DNA of 64,000 nucleotides from Enterobacter wuhouensis (GTDB taxonomy: Bacteria; Pseudomonadota; Gammaproteobacteria; Enterobacterales; Enterobacteriaceae), in the NCBI RefSeq assembly GCF_004331265.1, contig NZ_SJOO01000001.1, forward strand, positions 62,001 through 126,000. Direction: 5' to 3'. Numbering within the stretch: the first letter of the stretch is position 1; every line of letters begins with the position of its first letter. A program made the position numbers and the translations under genes. The notes under the pieces were generated by a model. That model was not told the origin of the DNA and made no database searches. It worked only from the letters and a program-made list of their open reading frames with translations. Below, in pieces: positions 9,062 to 16,562 of this stretch.

Positions 9062-9442
9062 ATGGCTGACCCAATCACAGCGGCAGACGTGCAGGCGTAC
9101 CTCGGTGAATTGGGTTACACCATTCCCATGGCGTTGCTGGATCCAATTCTCTGCGCGGTCAACAAAATTATCCCGTGCCTCGATGGTGCTGGCTATGACG
9201 AGTGCACCGCGAAGCTTATCCTGATGTACGCCGCCGCGCTTATGGCTACGTCGTCCGGCGCGCGCCGCCTCAAATCCCAGGGGGCGTCGTCCGGAGCGTC
9301 CCGCTCTTTTGAATATGGCGACGACAGCATTACCTGGCTGCGCGACTCACTGGCAAGGCTCGATACCAGCGGTTGCACCGGTGGGTTGCCGATCAGCGCC
9401 GGTAACAGCGTAGGCCTGTTCATGGTGGTCGGGGGCTGCTGA
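9062..9442 (+). CDS. Head-tail connector-like protein
   Basis: The 126-residue protein opens with an ITAADVQAYLGELGYTIP segment like the N-terminal helices of head-completion (adaptor) proteins and continues with helices containing LILMYAAALMATSSGARRLKSQ. Connector proteins usually sit directly after the capsid gene, as here. The stop overlaps the next small gene by one base. Confidence 0.65.
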   Translation: MADPITAADVQAYLGELGYTIPMALLDPILCAVNKIIPCLDGAGYDECTAKLILMYAAALMATSSGARRLKSQGASSGASRSFEYGDDSITWLRDSLARLDTSGCTGGLPISAGNSVGLFMVVGGC

Positions 9443-9612
9443 TGAAATACAAACCAGTGACTGAAGGTAAGCCGAAGCCGCTCACCCGCGTCTGGGTCGA
9501 AACTGACACCGGGCGGGAGACTACCGGCTACGTGAAATCAGACGGTGAGTGGCATATCAACTGTGAGCGCATCCGGGCGACTGGCGCGAAGGTGCTGAGG
9601 TGGAAAGAATGA
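9442..9612 (+). CDS. Tiny phage protein, 56 residues
   Basis: The ATG overlaps the upstream stop by one base, and the frame runs to a TGA at 9610-9612. The product begins MKYKPVTEGKPKPLTRVW and contains a single cysteine and several tryptophans (EWHIN, VLRWKE); it may be a small beta-sheet protein. Its place in a tightly overlapping chain of connector genes supports real translation. The function is unknown. Confidence 0.6.
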   Translation: MKYKPVTEGKPKPLTRVWVETDTGRETTGYVKSDGEWHINCERIRATGAKVLRWKE

Positions 9613-9764
9613 AGCGAGGCGGGTTACTGAAAAACAGCAGGCTTTACCGTGTTGGCGAGGTAGTCATGGGCTCGATCATCCCACCAAATGCCCTAAAGCG
9701 AAGTGAACAACTGAAAGGCCAGTGTGGAAACGTGACGGTTGTCCTGAGTTGTAAGGAGGGCTGA
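9609..9764 (+). CDS. Tiny phage protein, 51 residues
   Basis: It starts at an ATG overlapping the previous stop by four bases (ATGA) and ends in a TGA that overlaps the ATG of the next gene by one base. The product is basic at its start (MKRGGLLKNSRLYRVGEVV) and has two cysteines near the end. The ribosome site AAGGAGG of the following gene lies inside its last codons. The overlap chain is the main support; the function is unknown. Confidence 0.55.
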   Translation: MKRGGLLKNSRLYRVGEVVMGSIIPPNALKRSEQLKGQCGNVTVVLSCKEG

Positions 9765-10120
9765 TGTCATCGGTAGCGAACTGGTCATACACAGCAACGG
9801 CGACCATCTGGCGTAAACAGAACGGCGGAACCGATGAATACGGCGATCCAATTAATGGGTACGCCGCACCAGAAGTAATCATGTGCGATTACGAAGGCGG
9901 CCTGTCAAAGCGCATCGGCAGCCTGGGCGCTGAAATCGTCGTGAAGAATACCGTCTGGACGGAGTTCGCGCTGGCGGATGCAGGTGATTACCTGCTGATT
10001 GGCGTATCGACCGAAGCGGACCCGGTTGTCGCCGGTGCCGACGAGGTGCGGCAGGTTATCCGTTATGCCGACACGTTCGAACGCCTGGCGGATGATTACG
10101 CCATCCTGACGGGAGTGTAG
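9764..10120 (+). CDS. Head-tail adaptor-like protein
   Basis: The 118-residue product looks like a small beta-barrel stopper or adaptor: WSYTATATIWRKQNGGTDEYGDP at the start, then short strands ending in QVIRYADTFERLADDYAILTGV. Proteins of this size and pattern stand between the portal-proximal connector and the gp10-like tail protein in many phages. AAGGAGG precedes the ATG. Confidence 0.6.
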   Translation: MSSVANWSYTATATIWRKQNGGTDEYGDPINGYAAPEVIMCDYEGGLSKRIGSLGAEIVVKNTVWTEFALADAGDYLLIGVSTEADPVVAGADEVRQVIRYADTFERLADDYAILTGV

Positions 10121-10122
10121 CA

Positions 10123-10491
10123 ATGGGCATCAAAGTGCGCGGCGTTAAGCAGTCGAAAGCCGGGCTAAATCGCATCATTAATGACGTGAAAGGGCGCAGG
10201 GTTGTCCGGGCGCTGCAGTCAGCAATGATAATCGGCAGTTCACAGGCTGCGCTTTATACGCCGATCGACACCTCAACGCTGCTTAATAGCCAGTATCGGG
10301 AGTTGATTAACAACGGCGTTCGGCTGACAGGTCGGGTGGGGTACACCGCGAACTACGCTGTTTTCGTTCACGATCCGAACGTGCCACAAACCTTCCGCCG
10401 CGCGACCGCGCAGAAAGAGTTCCTCACTAAAGGCTTTGAAGATACTCGCAGCCAGATTGATGCCGTAATGCGCAAGGAGCTTTCAGTATGA
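10123..10491 (+). CDS. HK97 gp10-like neck / minor tail protein
   Basis: This 122-residue protein carries the family pattern of HK97 gp10: an N-terminal helical segment, then TPIDTSTLLNSQYRE, GRVGYTANYAVFVHD and a C-terminal FLTKGFEDTRSQIDAVMRKEL helix. Members act at the neck, where heads and tails join. It overlaps the following gene by four bases. Confidence 0.8.
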   Translation: MGIKVRGVKQSKAGLNRIINDVKGRRVVRALQSAMIIGSSQAALYTPIDTSTLLNSQYRELINNGVRLTGRVGYTANYAVFVHDPNVPQTFRRATAQKEFLTKGFEDTRSQIDAVMRKELSV

Positions 10492-10871
10492 CACCAGCCA
10501 TGTACGAGCGCGTGCGTAACTATTTCGTTGATGCTGGCCTTACTACTGGCTTCATCGTTCAGTTACTGGCATGGGACGATACAAAGAAGTTAGCCGACGC
10601 ATTCATCGTGTTCAGGCCTAACGGCGGTACCGACATCCGAAATGACCTCGGATCTGATCACTACGTGCTGGTGGATGTCATCTCCGCCAAGGACAAGCGC
10701 CGGGCTGCCGCAGATAAAGCCCAGGAAATCATAAATTATGTCGAACAGAACGACATTACGGATGAGTGTCTTGGCCTGATTCAAAATCTCGGCAACATGC
10801 CAGCGCCTATCCTGACTGAGGAGGGCCGTCTGGTCTTCCGGCTTCAGTTCATGTGTGTCTACGGCGAATAA
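10488..10871 (+). CDS. Tail terminator-like protein
   Basis: This 127-residue protein follows the gp10-like gene and precedes the tail tube gene, the usual slot of the tail terminator, which caps the tube and fixes its length. The sequence has an alpha/beta layout, with a long helix (KDKRRAAADKAQEIINYVEQN) in the middle and strands at the end. Position is the main evidence. A transcription terminator follows at 10891. Confidence 0.65.
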   Translation: MTPAMYERVRNYFVDAGLTTGFIVQLLAWDDTKKLADAFIVFRPNGGTDIRNDLGSDHYVLVDVISAKDKRRAAADKAQEIINYVEQNDITDECLGLIQNLGNMPAPILTEEGRLVFRLQFMCVYGE

Positions 10872-10890
10872 ACCCATCACCAACCCATCA

Positions 10891-10915
10891 GGCTGCCATC
10901 CGGCGGCCTTTTTTA
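10891..10915 (+). terminator. Rho-independent terminator before the tail tube gene
   Basis: A seven-base-pair GC-rich stem (GGCTGCC with GGCGGCC, one G-U pair, loop ATCC) is followed by six T residues. It lies between the tail terminator-like gene and the tail tube gene. It may let the abundant tail tube message be controlled separately from the connector genes. Confidence 0.75.
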
Positions 10916-10929
10916 TTTGAGAGGTACAC

Positions 10930-11685
10930 ATGCAAGGCTGTGCTAATGATTTTGGCAAGCTGATCGGGAAAGTAGCTGTGCTACGCATGGCCTATGGCTG
11001 CCCCGACGCAGTGCCAGCGCTTTCCGAGTGGAAGCGTCTCGGCGCTATGACGACCAAGGGTCTCGATTATTCGATGAACACTATTAACTCCGAGGCTGAT
11101 GACTCCAAGGGGCTGGTTGAGAACCTGGTCAATAACATGGACATTACAATTTCTGGTGAGGGCGAGGCTCGCAAGAGGGACAAAAGCACAGAAATTGGCG
11201 CCTGGAGAATGGGCAAATACATCTTCGATGAAGTGCAAGCCGGTCGACAGCCGACGCTCTGGGTTAGATTTGATTTTGCTGGCGAAGATGCTGGCACTTA
11301 CATTATGGGTTACTTCAACACAACCTCTTGGTCTGGTGACTTTGGCACAAACGACATTGCCACCTTCTCCGGCGAGTGGAAGGTCTACGACGCTGACACC
11401 GTTGTGTTTGAAGTCGCTGATTCCATCGCGGCCACTGGTGTTGAAGTTACGCCTGCAACTGCATCTTTGGTCGTTGGTGCAACCCAGCAGCTGAGCGGTG
11501 CAGTTCAGCCAACCGATGCGACTAACAAAGCGATCACCTGGACGACCTCGGCTCCATCTATCGCAACCGTCAGCTCAACCGGCCTGGTAACGGCCGTCGC
11601 CGCCGGCACCGCGACAATTACGGCTACAACCGCAGATGGTGACTTCACCGATACCTGTGCTGTTACCGTGACTGCTGCACCGTAA
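10930..11685 (+). CDS. Major tail tube protein with C-terminal Ig-like (BIG2) domain
   Basis: Of the 251 residues, about 1-165 form the tube domain (MTTKGLDYSMNTINSEADDSKGLVENLVNNMDITISGEG is typical of siphovirus tube proteins). About 168-250 form a bacterial Ig-like group 2 domain, recognisable from VTPATASLVVGATQQL, ITWTTSAPSIATVSSTGLVTAVAAGTATITATT. Such added domains project from the tail and are thought to bind carbohydrates weakly on the cell surface. The domain is hitched to the main tail protein, so it would be displayed along the whole tail. Confidence 0.87.
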   Translation: MQGCANDFGKLIGKVAVLRMAYGCPDAVPALSEWKRLGAMTTKGLDYSMNTINSEADDSKGLVENLVNNMDITISGEGEARKRDKSTEIGAWRMGKYIFDEVQAGRQPTLWVRFDFAGEDAGTYIMGYFNTTSWSGDFGTNDIATFSGEWKVYDADTVVFEVADSIAATGVEVTPATASLVVGATQQLSGAVQPTDATNKAITWTTSAPSIATVSSTGLVTAVAAGTATITATTADGDFTDTCAVTVTAAP

Positions 11686-11693
11686 TCACTACA

Positions 11694-11713
11694 AAGGGCG
11701 GCGTGCTGCCCTT
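11694..11713 (+). terminator. Hairpin after the tail tube gene
   Basis: An eight-base-pair stem (AAGGGCGG with CTGCCCTT, loop CGTG, one G-T pair) lies directly after the tail tube stop. There is no T run, so it is more likely a message-stabilising or partial stop hairpin than a full terminator. A falling message level after the tail tube gene would suit the stoichiometry. Confidence 0.5.
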
Positions 11714-11735
11714 GATACTGGTTATGGAGAACGAT

Positions 11736-12476
11736 ATGACACCTTTGAAAGAGATTGGCGAGTGCTTGATAGGCGCTGGAGAGCGGGAATATTTCTTCCG
11801 TCCGTCTTTCCGTAGCATGACGCGCATTGGCGAGCCAGACCATATCGTCAGGACGTTCTATGCGCTGTTTAATGACGACGTGGCGAGGATGCTTGAAGCG
11901 GCGCGAGAAATTCACAGCGCTATACCAGAGCATCAGCGCAAGTTTTACGCCCACTATTTCGGTGACGTCTCGGTTCCACGTTGGGCGCTTGATGCTGCAG
12001 GCTCTGCCGCTTTTGTACGTGAGGCTCTTCTCTCGGCCATCAATGTAATTCAGTCCTGCTGCGATGAAGATGTTTCCGAGTTAACAGGCTGGAGTGAACT
12101 CTCTCGCACAGGCCGTCGTACATTCGTATGGCGCCGCGGCGCGCTCCCGCCTGAAAACCTGATCCTCATAGCCCAGTCTCTCATCATGCATGGCATTATC
12201 GGCCGGGCCAGGGTTCGAAAACTCCAGAAGCATGAAGGAAAGGAAACGACTCCAGAATTCAATGCGACTGAATACATTATGGCAGCCCGCAATCACTTCG
12301 GTATCAGCAGGGAAGAGGCGATGGAGCTCACCATGACCGAATTTGCAATGATGCTTAATGCCAAATACCCGGACCAGAAAGGCTTCACCAGGGAAGAGTA
12401 CGACGCTGTTATGGACGATGACGATCGCCGTTGGCAGGAAATGATTGAGCGGGAAAGTAACCGTTTAAAAAACTAA
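11736..12476 (+). CDS. Tail protein of unknown role, probably tail assembly chaperone
   Basis: An ATG at 11736 has GGAGA five bases upstream and is preferred over 11724 and 11703, giving 246 residues. The protein is helical, with EYFFRPSFRSMTRIGEP near the start and FGISREEAMELTMTEFAMMLNAKYPDQKGFTREEYDAVMDDDDRRWQEM near the end, a helical tail typical of proteins encoded between tail tube and tape measure. By position it should be the tail assembly chaperone. I see no frameshift signal or second overlapping product. Confidence 0.65.
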   Translation: MTPLKEIGECLIGAGEREYFFRPSFRSMTRIGEPDHIVRTFYALFNDDVARMLEAAREIHSAIPEHQRKFYAHYFGDVSVPRWALDAAGSAAFVREALLSAINVIQSCCDEDVSELTGWSELSRTGRRTFVWRRGALPPENLILIAQSLIMHGIIGRARVRKLQKHEGKETTPEFNATEYIMAARNHFGISREEAMELTMTEFAMMLNAKYPDQKGFTREEYDAVMDDDDRRWQEMIERESNRLKN

Positions 12477-12551
12477 ACTGCGAATTGTAGGAGTTAATAA
12501 ATTTTGTTGGAAAGATTAGAATAATCCGGACTTTCTCCTCAGGGTTATAAA

Positions 12552-12845
12552 ATGTTGACTCCCAAGCAAAAGGCTATTATCTGGGCTCTTGGTATAATCT
12601 TTGGCGTACCTACGAGCATTTATGGTGTCCAATGGACTTTAACTAAATTTGCGAAACAGCAAGTAAATTGCCTTTCAGATGCATCGCAAGCTGCCATCGA
12701 ATTAACTGAAAAACCAATAAGCGAACAAGGCGATGGCAGCCAACTTTCTAAAGGCTTTACTACGTGTAGAAAAAAGATAGACCCAAATAAAGGGACTGTG
12801 GATTTCTTCAAAGAAGAGATTGATAGGCACAAGTCAAAAACCTAA
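12552..12845 (+). CDS. Small membrane-anchored phage protein, possible moron
   Basis: The product of 97 residues has one hydrophobic N-terminal segment (about residues 8-27, AIIWALGIIFGVPTSIYGV) and then a soluble, charged, probably periplasmic domain with two cysteines (VNCLSDAS and FTTCRKKID). The gene is AT-richer than its neighbours, is preceded by about 75 non-coding bases and is followed at once by its own terminator. This is the structure of an independently expressed lysogenic gene, such as one for superinfection exclusion. The function is not known. Confidence 0.65.
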   Translation: MLTPKQKAIIWALGIIFGVPTSIYGVQWTLTKFAKQQVNCLSDASQAAIELTEKPISEQGDGSQLSKGFTTCRKKIDPNKGTVDFFKEEIDRHKSKT

Positions 12846-12865
12846 CCCGCTCCGGCGGGTTTTTT
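12845..12865 (+). terminator. Terminator after the small membrane protein gene
   Basis: A perfect six-base-pair stem (ACCCGC with GCGGGT, loop TCCG) is followed by six T residues. It overlaps the stop of the small membrane-protein gene and separates it from the tape measure gene. Confidence 0.85.
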
Positions 12866-12882
12866 ACGCCCGGAGAAAAGTG

Positions 12883-15216
12883 ATGTCAGAAAAAGCAGGC
12901 GAGATCTATTACGACATCGAGGCCGATGTTTCTGGCTTGCTGAAGGCGCAGGGAAAGGCCAATAAGTCACTCGACTCAATCGGCAACTCTGCCACTAACG
13001 CAGCCAAAAAGATGGATGAGCTGCAGACCAATATCAACCGCGTGGCCGGCGCTATTGCGGCTTCACTCGTTGTTGACTGGGGTAAGGCGTTTCTCGTTGC
13101 TGCTGACAACATGAGCCAGCTCAACGCACGCATTGAGCGTCTGACAGGCAACGCTGCAGCGGCATCGCAGACAATGCAGGCCTTGATGCGCATAAGCTCT
13201 GCAACCGGCGGGTCGCTGCAGGACACCGCAAAACTGTGGGAAACGCTCAGCACTGCACTTCGCGATACCGGCGCAACAAACGGCCAGATCATTCAGCTCA
13301 CCGAAACACTTCAGAAAATCGGGCGTATTGGTGGATCCTCATCCGAGGAAATGGCGAATGCGCTCCGTCAGTTCGGCCAGTCAATTTCCTCAGGCACTGT
13401 CCGGGCGGAGGAGTTCAACTCCATCCTCGAGCAGATGCCTGAACTGGCGCGGCAGATCGCCGCCGGGATGGGTGTAAGCATCGGTGAGCTGCGACAGCTG
13501 ATGCTCGACGGGAAATTGACGGCGGAAGATGCCCTCAACGCCATTCAGAAACAGACCGGATCAGTAAACGCTGAGTTTGAGAAACTCCCTCGTACGCTTT
13601 CCCAGGCCAATACAGCGCTTACAAACTCATTTCTGTCGATGATTGACTCTGTTAACCAGGCAACAGGTGCAAGCACAGGCCTGGTTGCGGTTATCGACTC
13701 TATGACCGCTGCACTGGACAGGCTGGTGGGAAAAGCGGCATCGGCAGACGCTCAGATCTCTGATTTGAACAGCACAGCCGAAATGTTCACGCGTCGGGCG
13801 CGCACCTGGTCCTGGCTTGGACTTGATGGCTGGGAAGCGCAAAACAAAGCCCTGGCCGGGCTGAGCAATAAAGCCGCCATGCTGGTTGGCGATCTGGCTG
13901 CTGTTTCCAAAGCATCACAGACCGCGGCTAACACAAAGCCGATCGAGATTAAAACGTCCGGTTCAGCTACTGGCAGCAAAGCGAAAGGCGGAAAGTCTGC
14001 AGCTCAGAAAGAAGCTGAGCAGTACGCTAAAGCGCAGGAGACGGTTAACCAAAAACTGGACGAACTGAGGCAGAAGGCCGAGTTGTCAGCTGGCAGTGTT
14101 GGTGAGTTATCGCGAGCTCAGGCCGTGCTTAATGCACAGCAGTCTCTCGGTAATGATGCGACACAGGAACAGGTCATTCTGGCCGGGCAATACGCGGCTA
14201 AAGCCTGGGATAACGCCAACGCATTGCGCGCCCAGACCAAGGCAGAAAAGGAGCGTACTGACGCTGCCAATAAGTTCAGCACCATCCAGGGTAAAACCAG
14301 CAAAACTGCCGGACTGGATAGTCAGTATCAGAAAGACATCGCGGATATCCAACAATACGCCCAACTTTACCCGCAGAAGATCGGAGAGGCTGAGGCGGCA
14401 CGCGCTGCTATCGAACAGCAATATCGTGATCAGCGTAACGCGGCGATGTGGGAAGAATGGGCTCAGCAGAACGCGGCCACACAGGCAGCGGCTGCGGCTT
14501 TCGATTCACTCGGTTCGGTTGCCAGTAACGCGCTCACAGGAATCATCACAGGCAGCATGTCTGCCAGCGATGCAATGCGAAGTATTGGTATGACGGTCCT
14601 GAACAGCGTGGTTAATTCGTTCGTCCAGATGGGCATCGAGTGGGTTAAGTCCGCAATTATGGGACAAGCGGCCCAAACGGCTGCTATCGGCACGGTGACT
14701 GCAGTGCAGACGGCAGCAGTGGCAACACAGACTGCTACCAGCACAGCGGCGGCGGCAACGACTGCGGCGGCATGGACCCCGGCGGCGATCCTTTCCTCAA
14801 TAGCCTCAATGGGTACGGCTGCAGCGATCGGTCTCGGCGCGGTGGCCGGCGTTATTGGCGCGAACCTTCTCGGTAAACGTAAGAACGGCGGTCCGGTAAC
14901 GGCGGGCGGAATGTACCAGGTCGGCGAAGGTGGCATGCCGGAGATTTATCAGGCCAGCACCGGTAAGCAGTACATGATACCGGGCGACAACGGCAAGGTG
15001 ATTAGCAACAAGGACATGACTGCAGGAGGTAGCGGCGGAGTGGTAATCAACATCCAGAACTACACGTCATCCTCTGTCGATGCTCAGGCCGGTACAGATT
15101 CAAACGGCGGGCTTACCGTTGATGTCGTCGTGGCAGACCTGAACAACGGCGGCCCAATCAGTAACGCCATTACCAGCAACATGAACGTAAAACGCACGCC
15201 TAGGGGGCAGGGCTGA
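12883..15216 (+). CDS. Tail tape measure protein
   Basis: The ATG at 12883 with GGAGAAAAG upstream is chosen over an earlier in-frame start inside the preceding gene and terminator; the product has 777 residues. The N-terminal region (to about residue 230) carries the tape-measure pattern SQLNARIERLTGNAAAASQTMQ, SEEMANALRQFGQSISSGTVRAEEFNSILEQMPELARQIA. Long coiled-coil stretches follow, and an alanine-rich hydrophobic region lies around residues 600-670. It sets tail length and probably helps DNA cross the inner membrane. Confidence 0.95.
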   Translation: MSEKAGEIYYDIEADVSGLLKAQGKANKSLDSIGNSATNAAKKMDELQTNINRVAGAIAASLVVDWGKAFLVAADNMSQLNARIERLTGNAAAASQTMQALMRISSATGGSLQDTAKLWETLSTALRDTGATNGQIIQLTETLQKIGRIGGSSSEEMANALRQFGQSISSGTVRAEEFNSILEQMPELARQIAAGMGVSIGELRQLMLDGKLTAEDALNAIQKQTGSVNAEFEKLPRTLSQANTALTNSFLSMIDSVNQATGASTGLVAVIDSMTAALDRLVGKAASADAQISDLNSTAEMFTRRARTWSWLGLDGWEAQNKALAGLSNKAAMLVGDLAAVSKASQTAANTKPIEIKTSGSATGSKAKGGKSAAQKEAEQYAKAQETVNQKLDELRQKAELSAGSVGELSRAQAVLNAQQSLGNDATQEQVILAGQYAAKAWDNANALRAQTKAEKERTDAANKFSTIQGKTSKTAGLDSQYQKDIADIQQYAQLYPQKIGEAEAARAAIEQQYRDQRNAAMWEEWAQQNAATQAAAAAFDSLGSVASNALTGIITGSMSASDAMRSIGMTVLNSVVNSFVQMGIEWVKSAIMGQAAQTAAIGTVTAVQTAAVATQTATSTAAAATTAAAWTPAAILSSIASMGTAAAIGLGAVAGVIGANLLGKRKNGGPVTAGGMYQVGEGGMPEIYQASTGKQYMIPGDNGKVISNKDMTAGGSGGVVINIQNYTSSSVDAQAGTDSNGGLTVDVVVADLNNGGPISNAITSNMNVKRTPRGQG

Positions 15217-15713
15217 TGCCAATTATCGACTATCCCGACTGGCTCCCGCTGGCGCAGAAGGCCAGCAAAAACATGACGCTCGATACCGGGTTCCAGACAG
15301 ATCAGCCAGCGGTCGGTCCGGCCATCTTCGAGAATCAAACCGACGACCTGAAAGTGACCTGGTCGCTGACGTGGATATTCACCTTGGCGCAGGAGCGCGC
15401 TTTCCAACAGTGGCTGCGCAGCCCGAACTATCTCAACCGGGGCCTGAACTGGTTCCGGATGAATATCAACCTGGGCGGCAGCGGTCTGCAGCTGCAAGAG
15501 CTTCATTTCACGCAGATGCCGGTGCAAACCAGTATCGACGGCGGGGTGGTGACCTGGACGGGGACCGTTATTGCGAACCACCTCTACAACGCCGACGACG
15601 AATTCGACGACATCATTGTTGAACTGCCGCCGCCGTGGGATTCATGGCTGGATATCGTTGTCACTGGCTATCCGGACGGACGCGATCCGGAATCACTACC
15701 GAGGGTGCCGTAA
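15216..15713 (+). CDS. Tail-tip protein of unknown detail (distal tail region)
   Basis: The 165-residue protein follows the tape measure with overlapping stop and start. It is tryptophan- and proline-rich (WSLTWIFTLAQERAFQQWLRSP, LNWFRMNINLGGSGLQLQELHFTQMP) and is likely a beta-sandwich, as in distal tail proteins that close the tube end. Its position before DUF1833, NlpC/P60 and TipJ genes is conserved in phages of this type. Confidence 0.65.
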   Translation: MPIIDYPDWLPLAQKASKNMTLDTGFQTDQPAVGPAIFENQTDDLKVTWSLTWIFTLAQERAFQQWLRSPNYLNRGLNWFRMNINLGGSGLQLQELHFTQMPVQTSIDGGVVTWTGTVIANHLYNADDEFDDIIVELPPPWDSWLDIVVTGYPDGRDPESLPRVP

Positions 15714-16183
15714 TGCCGAGCCTAAGGGAGTACAAGCAACAGCGCCCTATTCGCGGCAGTTACGACACAATTACCTTTTACCATCCTTCCTTCGGTTATG
15801 TGCGGCTTGTAGACAAACAGTTCTTCGAGAAAACGCTTGCAGGTCAGGTATACAGGCCAGCGCGCTTTGAAATCGAAGAGAGCCAGCAGAGCGGCACGCC
15901 GGTGATCGACGCCACTGTTAAGTTGGGGCGGCTTTCATCAGATATCAAAACGCTGATGAAAAAATGGAAGGGAGTGTCAAGGTTGTCACCAATCACGGCT
16001 ACCAGGCAGATTTTCGATAGCGGAGATACATCTGCGCCTATGAAAAACTGGACGCTTTTTGTGAAGACTGTTGACGTTGATTCAGATTCCGCATCTGTAA
16101 CTCTTTCCATTACCAACCCATTAAATAACAACATCGGTCGCCTTTATGATCCAGTCGAATACACAGGACTTCAGTACCTATGA
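15713..16183 (+). CDS. Tail protein, DUF1833 family
   Basis: The start at 15713 overlaps the preceding stop (TAATG) and yields 156 residues. YKQQRPIRGSYDTITFYHPSFGYVRLVDKQFF near the start and the closing VDSDSASVTLSITNPLNNNIGRLYDPVEYTG match the pattern I associate with DUF1833, a tail-tip protein found before the NlpC/P60 gene. Its last 38 bases overlap the next gene. Confidence 0.72.
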   Translation: MPSLREYKQQRPIRGSYDTITFYHPSFGYVRLVDKQFFEKTLAGQVYRPARFEIEESQQSGTPVIDATVKLGRLSSDIKTLMKKWKGVSRLSPITATRQIFDSGDTSAPMKNWTLFVKTVDVDSDSASVTLSITNPLNNNIGRLYDPVEYTGLQYL

Positions 16184-16562
16184 TTTTATCAGCGGGATGA
16201 TCGGCGTGCCGTGGGCTAATCGTGCCTGTTCGTTCGAGAAAGTCGACTGCTGGGGATTGTGCGTGCTGTATTACCGGCACGTTCTCGGAATTGAACTGCA
16301 CCAGACGCCGGACTACGAAGCCGGTGAGGACTTCTTCACCTGTTATCAGGGTGACGTCGTTTTCTGGCGCCAGGTAGATAAGCCAGTCGAGGGCGGGATA
16401 TTCGTCGGGTACCGCGGCGCGCAACCGGCGCATGTTGGCCTGGTGCTGAACCGTCAGGCGCTGCATTCACGCGGCGAGAATGGAAGCGTGCGCATGGACT
16501 CGTTGCTGGTCATTCAGCGGGCATTTACAAAGGTGGAGTATTTTTCGTATGGCGTTGATTGA
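16146..16562 (+). CDS. Tail-tip NlpC/P60-type peptidase
   Basis: This 138-residue protein has the NlpC/P60 core: the catalytic cysteine in KVDCWGLCVLYYRHVLGI (about residue 35) and the histidine in AHVGLVLNRQALHSRG (about residue 98). Tail-associated members cut peptidoglycan cross-links during DNA entry or help to assemble the tip. The start at 16146 overlaps the DUF1833 gene; a later ATG at 16197 would lose part of the N-terminus before the active site. Confidence 0.85.
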   Translation: MIQSNTQDFSTYDFISGMIGVPWANRACSFEKVDCWGLCVLYYRHVLGIELHQTPDYEAGEDFFTCYQGDVVFWRQVDKPVEGGIFVGYRGAQPAHVGLVLNRQALHSRGENGSVRMDSLLVIQRAFTKVEYFSYGVD

